Positions 5,042-10,020 of a stretch of 10,020 nucleotides of DNA are shown in pieces. How positions within the stretch are numbered: position 1 is the stretch's first letter; each line of letters starts with the position of its first letter. Under the pieces are notes generated by a model. The model searched no databases. It saw nothing but the letters and a program-made list of their open reading frames with translations, and was not told the DNA's origin. Both the position numbers and the translations under genes were made by a program. Source of the DNA: CAYTLQ01 sp964438715 (GTDB lineage: Bacteria > Bacteroidota > Ignavibacteria > Ignavibacteriales > Ignavibacteriaceae); NCBI GenBank assembly GCA_964438715.1, contig CAYTLQ010000260.1, forward strand, positions 1 through 10,020, written 5' to 3'.

Positions 5042-6551
5042 ATTCCTTAAACGGTAAATCAGGACTTCGCAATGAGCTATCAATTTTCTGCAGTGGCTCT
5101 ATTTCCGCATCAGAAGAGGCTCCCAATTCTTTGAATTTTCTGGCAGAGACCAAAACTCTGTTTTCAAGAGACCCGACTGCACTGTTATAGGCATCAGCAG
5201 TTTTTTGAATGCCGTCACGGATGTTCCCGAAATGCTCTGCCAGTTTAAGTATTCTCTCATAAAGAGTTTTTCCGAGCGAACTAATTTGTTCCGCATTTTT
5301 TGCTAATTGTTCTTGCCTCCATCCGTATGCAACTGCTTTTAGCAGAGAGATAAGAGTCGTAGGAGTGGCAAGAATTACCTTACGGTCAACGCCAAATTCA
5401 ATAAGTGAGCCATCCTGTTGCAATGCGGCGCTGAAAAACATTTCACCGGGAAGAAAGAGAACTACCATTTCGGGAGAAGAACTGAACTGATTCCAATATT
5501 GCCGAGAACTAAGGTTTGTTATATGTGTCCTGATATGACCGGCAAATGTGGCAAGATATTGCATTTTCTCTTCATCAGTCTTAGCCTCATGTGCATCGAG
5601 GTACGCCTGAACAGGAGCTTTTGCATCAACAATTATTAACTTATTATTCGGTAACTTAACAATTAAATCAGGACGCAGCCTTCCGTCTTCTGTACTTGTG
5701 GAGTGTTGCTCGACAAAGTCGCAGTATTCTATCATTCCTGCCATTTCGACCACGCGGCGTAATTGAATTTCACCCCAGCGGCCCCGAACGACAGGCTGTC
5801 TCAAAGCTTTTACCAGATTCCCTGCTTCGTTCTTCAAGGCAATTTGACTTTCATTGAGGGCTTTAATCTGCTCACTGATAGCGCTGTAGGCAGAAACTCT
5901 TGATTTTTCTATTTCATTAAGTCGTTCACTTGTTTTATCGAGTGTTTCTTTAAGTGGCTTCACCAGCTCGTCTATTGATTTACTCCGCTGGTCAAGATCG
6001 GTTTTCGCTGCTTGCTGATACTTTTCAAGGGTTGCTTTTGCAAGATTGAGGAAACTCTCATTATTCGATTTAAGAGCTTCAGCCGATAATGCCTTAAACG
6101 CATCACTCAGTTTTTGTTCTGCCTCACGAAATATTTTCAATTGTTCCTGATACTGTACCTCCTGCTCCTCAAGTTTTGTCTTCAGGCGAGAAACCTCCAC
6201 CTGTGCTTGAGTGTATTTCTGAGTAATATCATCCTTTTCTGCTTCACGCTGGGCAAGAACTGCTTCAAGTTCGGAAACTCTGGAAGCAACCGTCTTTAGC
6301 GATGCAACCTGTGCCTTTTCATCTTCGAATGCCTGTCGCAGGTTAAGATATTGCATTTTCTGCTCTGCAATTTCGGCGCGTGCTTCCTTAAGGCTCAGAT
6401 CTTTTTGAATTTCCCTCTCTTTGATCTTCTCTAATTCAATAATTGTTTCGCTTTTTCCGCGTTCATATTCGGAAATTAATCGGCCCTTAATTGCAAAATA
6501 ACATGCCGCGACTCCAGCGGCTATTCCCACAAGTAAAAATACTATTTCCAT
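5040..6551 (-). CDS. rmuC: DNA recombination protein RmuC
   Basis: 503 residues with the full RmuC layout. An N-terminal membrane helix (1-20, MEIVFLLVGIAAGVAACYFA) is followed by a long coiled coil (about 28-245), then the conserved RmuC domain (PF02646, about 250-475). The core carries VVRGRWGEIQLRRVVEMAGM (254-273), RPDLIVKLP (293-301) and IIVDAKAP (306-313). RPD and DAK give the D...D-x-K arrangement of PD-(D/E)xK nuclease-like folds. LFLPGEMFFSAAL (365-377) and ILATPTTLISLLKAVAYGW (393-411) are also family hallmarks. In E. coli RmuC limits recombination at inverted repeats, and in Pfam it is grouped with nuclease-like proteins; biochemical activity is poorly defined. GAGGG (minus strand, at 6556-6560) lies 4 nt before the ATG. 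It is divergent from the dehydrogenase gene at 6662. Identification is confident. Confidence 0.95.
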   Translation of the reverse strand: MEIVFLLVGIAAGVAACYFAIKGRLISEYERGKSETIIELEKIKEREIQKDLSLKEARAEIAEQKMQYLNLRQAFEDEKAQVASLKTVASRVSELEAVLAQREAEKDDITQKYTQAQVEVSRLKTKLEEQEVQYQEQLKIFREAEQKLSDAFKALSAEALKSNNESFLNLAKATLEKYQQAAKTDLDQRSKSIDELVKPLKETLDKTSERLNEIEKSRVSAYSAISEQIKALNESQIALKNEAGNLVKALRQPVVRGRWGEIQLRRVVEMAGMIEYCDFVEQHSTSTEDGRLRPDLIVKLPNNKLIIVDAKAPVQAYLDAHEAKTDEEKMQYLATFAGHIRTHITNLSSRQYWNQFSSSPEMVVLFLPGEMFFSAALQQDGSLIEFGVDRKVILATPTTLISLLKAVAYGWRQEQLAKNAEQISSLGKTLYERILKLAEHFGNIRDGIQKTADAYNSAVGSLENRVLVSARKFKELGASSDAEIEPLQKIDSSLRSPDLPFKE

Positions 6552-6661
6552 GTTTCCCTCGAAAAGTTTAGAACCTTAGTAAGAAAAATTTTATTATTTA
6601 TCAACTTACTATCTTTTATCTTTCTGTTATACAATTTCTTATAAATTTTTAATTCTTCACA
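6552..6661. promoter_or_regulatory. Divergent promoter region between rmuC and the PQQ-type dehydrogenase gene
   Basis: A 110-bp, very AT-rich spacer that must carry at least one start site for each flanking gene. On the plus strand TATCTTTC near 6617-6624 is close to the TAnnTTTG -7 box of Bacteroidota but lacks the final G. No clear partner box was found, so this is positional evidence only. Confidence 0.4.
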
Positions 6662-7771
6662 ATGAAACTACTAACAACAGCAATCCTTCTTCTATTCCAT
6701 ATTATCGGGTGTAAAAACGGCACTGAGTTGCAAGCCCAAAAAGCAGTTGAGGGTATCAGGCTACCTCCTGGCTTTTCTATAACAATTTTTGCCGAGAATA
6801 TTGAAAATGCCCGTTCACTTTGTCTTTCTCCCGAGGGCGTATTATTTGTCGGAACCAGAACCGCCGGGAAAGTATATGCTGTTGTTGATACAAATAAAGA
6901 TTTTTTCGCTGATAAAGTTATTACAATTGCCAGCGGACTAAATATGCCAAACGGGGTTGCATTCCGCAACGGAAACCTTTTTGTTGCCGAAGTAAACCGT
7001 ATTATCAGGTTTGATAATATTCTCAGCAGACTGGATAATCCTCCCCACCCGGTTATTGTAAATGATAGTTACCCTTCCGACAGGCACCACGGCTGGAAAT
7101 TTATTGCATTCGGTCCGGATGACAAACTTTATGTTCCGGTAGGAGCACCATGCAATGTTTGTCTGGAAGATGATAGTATCTATGCATCAATTACAAGGAT
7201 AAATCCCGATGGCTCGGGAAAAGAAATATTTGCATCGGGTGTTAGAAATACTGTTGGTTTCGACTGGCATCCCGAAACACAACAACTATGGTTTACCGAT
7301 AATGGAAGGGATATGCTTGGTGATGACTTGCCTCCTGATGAGTTAAACTGTGCACCTGTTGCAGGGCTTCATTTTGGTTTTCCGTTTCTGCACGGGAAAA
7401 ATATTCCCGATCCGGAATTTGGGAAAAAAGATTATCGTAATTCGTTCACAGTACCCCGTCAGGAATTGGGATCTCATGTTGCAGCGCTTGGAATGCGTTT
7501 TTATACCGGAACAATGTTCCCCGAGGAATATAAAAATAATATTTTTATCGCTGAGCACGGATCATGGAACAGAAGCAGTAAAATCGGATATCGTGTAACC
7601 CGAATTGTCCTTGATGGAGATAATGTTATTAAGTATGAAATATTTGCTGAGGGATGGTTGAAGAATGAAAAAGTTTCCGGAAGGCCGGTTGATGTTCTTG
7701 TTATGCCTGACGGAAGCCTGCTTGTATCTGATGATTATGCCGGAAAAATTTACCGGATTTCTTATAAATAA
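6662..7771 (+). CDS. Sorbosone/glucose dehydrogenase-family (PQQ-type) beta-propeller lipoprotein
   Basis: 369 residues. The N terminus is a lipoprotein signal with lipobox IIGC, so Cys17 would be the lipidated first mature residue. The rest is a six-bladed beta-propeller of the soluble glucose/L-sorbosone dehydrogenase family (PF07995 and relatives). Motifs seen: LPPGFSITIFAENIENARSL (34-53), RHHGWKFIAFGPDDKLYVPV (141-160) with the conserved His, a GAPCNVC Cys pair (161-167), GVRNTVGFDWHP (193-204), FTDNGRDMLGDDLPPDELN (211-229), EHGSWNRS (298-305) and GRPVDVLVMPDGSLLVSDD (340-358). Family members oxidise aldoses or similar sugars with PQQ and pass electrons to cytochromes or quinones. PQQ binding is inferred from family; substrate is unknown. 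No Shine-Dalgarno site precedes the ATG. It may pair with the diheme cytochrome c at 3983. An alternative is a non-enzymatic propeller. Confidence 0.85.
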   Translation: MKLLTTAILLLFHIIGCKNGTELQAQKAVEGIRLPPGFSITIFAENIENARSLCLSPEGVLFVGTRTAGKVYAVVDTNKDFFADKVITIASGLNMPNGVAFRNGNLFVAEVNRIIRFDNILSRLDNPPHPVIVNDSYPSDRHHGWKFIAFGPDDKLYVPVGAPCNVCLEDDSIYASITRINPDGSGKEIFASGVRNTVGFDWHPETQQLWFTDNGRDMLGDDLPPDELNCAPVAGLHFGFPFLHGKNIPDPEFGKKDYRNSFTVPRQELGSHVAALGMRFYTGTMFPEEYKNNIFIAEHGSWNRSSKIGYRVTRIVLDGDNVIKYEIFAEGWLKNEKVSGRPVDVLVMPDGSLLVSDDYAGKIYRISYK

Positions 7772-7798
7772 AAACGGGCAGAATGTATTTTCTGCCCG
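7770..7798 (-). terminator. Rho-independent terminator of the 566-residue Rossmann protein gene
   Basis: CGGGCAGAA (7775-7783) pairs with TTCTGCCCG (7790-7798), a perfect GC-rich 9-bp stem with a 6-nt loop. Read on the minus strand it is followed by TTTTT (7770-7774) and more T-rich sequence, so it fits a terminator for the minus-strand gene. The plus strand lacks a T run afterwards, so it would serve the dehydrogenase gene only weakly. Confidence 0.8.
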
Positions 7799-7824
7799 CA
7801 CAATAATTACTAATGAGTGATATA

Positions 7825-9525
7825 TTAGTCTTTCATTCTACGACCTTTTTCCTCATTAATAAACAACCAGCTAACCACCCTGCCTATATCAATTTGTTCG
7901 TAGTTATTCCAATAGGATTTTGTACGAACATGTAATGAACTTGTATCATCAGCAGGGAATGAGTCGGCTTCCTTCATAAGAGCCCGCAGGCGTTTTTGCC
8001 ATAGCTTCATATTACTTTCTCTTAAATCTACCCAGCCATCATGAGCCCATGCCTCAATTTTCTTTTCATCGAGCGGTATTTCATTATCACCCGTCTTTAC
8101 CGGTATTTTTAACGAATTACCTCGTAAGAGGTTTTTCCCATCGGGGGTAAGAATACCAATGCCAATAGATAAAATTTCTGAACGAAGTTTATTATCAGAT
8201 TTAAGCAACTCCTCGCACTTCACCGACATTTCCTTTGGTTTTGCCTTTATTATACTTTTCATCGTTCCAAATAGGAGCCTTAAAAGATGAATTTCGTAAA
8301 GTAACTTTGAAAGCCGTGGAGGTCCAAGCATTTCAAATGCAACCGAGTAAACATTATGTTCCTTCTCAAGTTGTGCCATCTTCTCAACAGCAAAATGCTG
8401 CATATATCCTGCACGGTAACTTGGATTAAGTGTTGCGTTATCAAGCGCATTGATAACATCATGCCCCGTGTTACCTCCCTTAATTTCGAAAATAATATTC
8501 TCTGCAATTTCTTCGGGCGTTACAAATTCCATTTGTTTCTGGGCAGTAATTGCTTCAAATTCGCCTCTTGAAAAAATTCCGTTTTCTCCGGTATCAATAA
8601 ATACCGAACGAAGATAACCATTCTTTTTTGTAAAAGGGGTATCGAGATCAAATTTATACTTGCCTTGCAGTGGTATTGCAGATTCATACGGAACATCAAT
8701 CAGTTCTATTTCTTTTCCCCGCTTCTTAATTGAACCGAATTCAACTCGTTTCCATGCAATTGCCGCCGTAGGTTTAATCTCTTTAGTTATCGCAGAATCA
8801 GGGGTACGAGCCATTAAGAACAACAGTAATGTATGTGCTCCTGCAACCGCCGACTTGCTGAGAAGAACGCGTGAAGGTTTTTCTTCACTATGTGTATAAG
8901 GTATGTTCAGACCCATACCGCCGGTGCCCGATGTTCCGATTTTGAAGTACAATTTTGTTCCGGCATCGTGCATCGCATTGTACAATATTTGTATATGTCG
9001 GATGAGCTGTGGAATATACATAGTGCATAACAGGGTTTCTGTTTCCTTAGCGAGTTCGTCATAGTCCGCATTATGTGCCATTTTGTGTTTAATTCGTTTG
9101 TATGTTGTATAAACATCCTGATATGCAATACCTGTTGCAGTGTTAATACAATCAATAATTATCTCTGGTTTATATTTTACGATAAGTTTATAAAGAGCTG
9201 AATTGTTTAATATATCACTGTTGAGCTCCTCAAGAGTATCTTGCATAAGAATTTTTCGTGAGCGGTTATCTAATAAGAGTTCATTTCTGTCTTTATCCTT
9301 AAACTCCTCCCTTACTAGTACATTTCCCCACCACGGTACAAAATAGTTTTTAGACCGACCGGGGCACTCTACTCTGAGTTTTTCAACTGCTTCTAATGCT
9401 TCTTCTTTTTTCAAGGATGTGACGATGACTGGTTTGGGGTTTTCAGTCATGAGTATTCGTACAACAGCATTTCCCACTAATCCCCAACCCCCGAGAACCA
9501 ATACAGTTTTGTTTTTAATGTCCAT
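7825..9525 (-). CDS. Large NAD(P)-binding Rossmann-fold protein with uncharacterised C-terminal region
   Basis: 566 residues, about twice the size of a typical SDR. The N terminus is a Rossmann fold: TVLVLGGWGLVGNAVVRIL (7-25) with the GGWGLVG dinucleotide loop (12-18), a strand at PVIVTSL (32-38), and IIIDCINTATG (122-132) where extended SDRs carry their NTA/NAA motif. KIGTSGTGGMGLNIPYTHSE (195-214) with S223-K224 (LLSKSAV) lies where the SDR active site would fall, but a clean YxxxK is not evident, so catalysis is uncertain. Residues from about 340 are mostly helical, with no family I recognise. There is no signal peptide, though LLYEIHLLRLLFG (408-420) is hydrophobic. GAGG (minus strand, 9532-9535) lies 6 nt before the ATG. 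The gene stands alone between a terminator and a divergent gene. The fold call is good; substrate and pathway are unknown. It could be an NAD(P)-dependent reductase or epimerase. Confidence 0.75.
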   Translation of the reverse strand: MDIKNKTVLVLGGWGLVGNAVVRILMTENPKPVIVTSLKKEEALEAVEKLRVECPGRSKNYFVPWWGNVLVREEFKDKDRNELLLDNRSRKILMQDTLEELNSDILNNSALYKLIVKYKPEIIIDCINTATGIAYQDVYTTYKRIKHKMAHNADYDELAKETETLLCTMYIPQLIRHIQILYNAMHDAGTKLYFKIGTSGTGGMGLNIPYTHSEEKPSRVLLSKSAVAGAHTLLLFLMARTPDSAITKEIKPTAAIAWKRVEFGSIKKRGKEIELIDVPYESAIPLQGKYKFDLDTPFTKKNGYLRSVFIDTGENGIFSRGEFEAITAQKQMEFVTPEEIAENIIFEIKGGNTGHDVINALDNATLNPSYRAGYMQHFAVEKMAQLEKEHNVYSVAFEMLGPPRLSKLLYEIHLLRLLFGTMKSIIKAKPKEMSVKCEELLKSDNKLRSEILSIGIGILTPDGKNLLRGNSLKIPVKTGDNEIPLDEKKIEAWAHDGWVDLRESNMKLWQKRLRALMKEADSFPADDTSSLHVRTKSYWNNYEQIDIGRVVSWLFINEEKGRRMKD

Positions 9526-9806
9526 TTATTGCCTCGTTCTGTAATTTTTAAAAGAGCATATAGAAAATTACGAGTCCTGTGCCAGATAATGAAATGATAT
9601 CAAACTTCTCCTGAATCCATAATTGTTGCTTCTTTACTTCTCACCCAATAGCCTCAGAGATTTAATGAATCTTAATGAATTTATTCCTTCTGCTGTATGT
9701 GATAGTTTTTGATTTGTATATTGCAAAATCGGTTTCTTTCTTCAATTTGGTAAGGTTACTTTCGAAAACAATGTACCTTTGTCAATAAAACAAAAATAAT
9801 CACAAA
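9526..9806. other. 281-bp divergent intergenic region
   Basis: No convincing gene. It separates the minus-strand Rossmann protein gene from the plus-strand NAD(P)-binding gene and should contain promoters for both. Only the plus-directed TACCTTTG box at 9774-9781 is clear. A short direct repeat (AATGAATCTTAATGAATTTA, near 9664-9683) is present without obvious meaning. Confidence 0.45.
9774..9781 (+). promoter_or_regulatory. Bacteroidota-type -7 promoter box (TACCTTTG)
   Basis: TACCTTTG matches TAnnTTTG, the -7 element recognised by the primary sigma factor of Bacteroidota. It ends 25 nt before the ATG at 9807, which would leave a short leader. A TTTG (9756-9759 region) lies upstream, but the gap is a little longer than the usual -33/-7 spacing, so the -33 element is uncertain. 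There is no Shine-Dalgarno site in the leader, as is common in this group. Confidence 0.5.
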
Positions 9807-10020
9807 ATGAAAACCATTGTCATTTATGGTTCCACCGGTCTTACCGGTAAAACACTTGTCAGGAAATTATCGGTAAATCCGGATATTAAACAGTTAATAC
9901 TACCTGTAAGAAAACAAATTATTCCAATTCCCGATAAAGCATCCGTTGTCCTGGTTGATTTTGAAAAACCTGAAACATTTAAAGATATTAAAGGGGATGC
10001 GGTAGTGTGTTGTCTTGGTA
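9807..10020 (+). CDS. NAD(P)-binding protein, HTATIP2/NmrA-like, N-terminal fragment (cut by window edge)
   Basis: Seventy-one codons are visible before the right edge. The protein begins MKTIVIYGSTGLTGKTLVRK, with a GSTGLTG dinucleotide-binding loop at 8-14. It continues through a strand with LILPVRK (31-37) to a VDFEKPETFKDIKGDAVVCC segment followed by LG. The closing VVCCLG is characteristic of the HTATIP2/TIP30-like and related atypical SDR proteins, which bind NADPH; bacterial members are mostly uncharacterised oxidoreductases. Translation starts at the ATG at 9807, following a leader without a Shine-Dalgarno site and 25 nt after a TAnnTTTG box. It is divergent from the 566-residue Rossmann protein, but the two share no close similarity beyond the nucleotide-binding loop. 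The catalytic part lies outside the window. Confidence 0.8.
   Translation, partial: MKTIVIYGSTGLTGKTLVRKLSVNPDIKQLILPVRKQIIPIPDKASVVLVDFEKPETFKDIKGDAVVCCLG

Noticed and set aside
6649..6969. Minus-strand frame of 106 codons
   Set aside because: It overlaps the well-supported dehydrogenase gene start on the other strand and has no family features.

Overview
The window is AT-rich chromosomal DNA, probably from the Bacteroidota/Chlorobi/Ignavibacteria (FCB) side of the bacterial tree. This rests on three things: a TAnnTTTG-type -7 box (9774-9781), weak or absent Shine-Dalgarno sites before several genes, and the gene families present. The exact lineage is inference. No rRNA, tRNA, CRISPR array, transposase or phage gene was seen.

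Layout. 1-150 (-): 5' end of an ECF sigma factor gene. 151-827: a 677-bp gap filled mostly by a repeat island. Its ends are perfect 12-bp inverted repeats (246-257 and 726-737), flanked by near-identical 8-bp direct repeats. Inside are arrays of an 11-bp imperfect palindrome ATCC(G/A)GAGGAT at 16/17-bp spacing, two 18-bp hairpin units, two ACCCTGAAAGGGT palindromes and an 8-bp tandem repeat. 828-1319 (+): an exported Spy/CpxP-like LTxxQ protein. 1401-3555 (-): a likely two-gene operon of a long coiled-coil protein followed by an AIM24/TIGR00266-family protein. 3556-3982: AT-rich non-coding DNA. 3983-4990 (+): membrane-anchored diheme cytochrome c. 5040-6551 (-): rmuC. 6662-7771 (+): a lipoprotein of the sorbosone/glucose dehydrogenase (PQQ-type) beta-propeller family. 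7825-9525 (-): a 566-residue Rossmann-fold protein with a large uncharacterised C-terminal part. 9807-10020 (+): the start of a second, unrelated NAD(P)-binding protein of the HTATIP2/NmrA type.

How the genes may work together. The sigma factor and the Spy-like protein are divergent, which would suit an envelope-stress circuit, but the repeat island lies between them. The diheme cytochrome c and the PQQ-type dehydrogenase both act outside the cytoplasmic membrane and could be electron donor and acceptor partners, although rmuC lies between them and they are not an operon. Hairpin terminators sit at all three convergent junctions (1341-1376, 4998-5041, 7770-7798).

The main candidate for something undescribed is the repeat island at 238-745. 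It looks like a MITE-like non-autonomous element or a composite of intergenic palindromic repeats.
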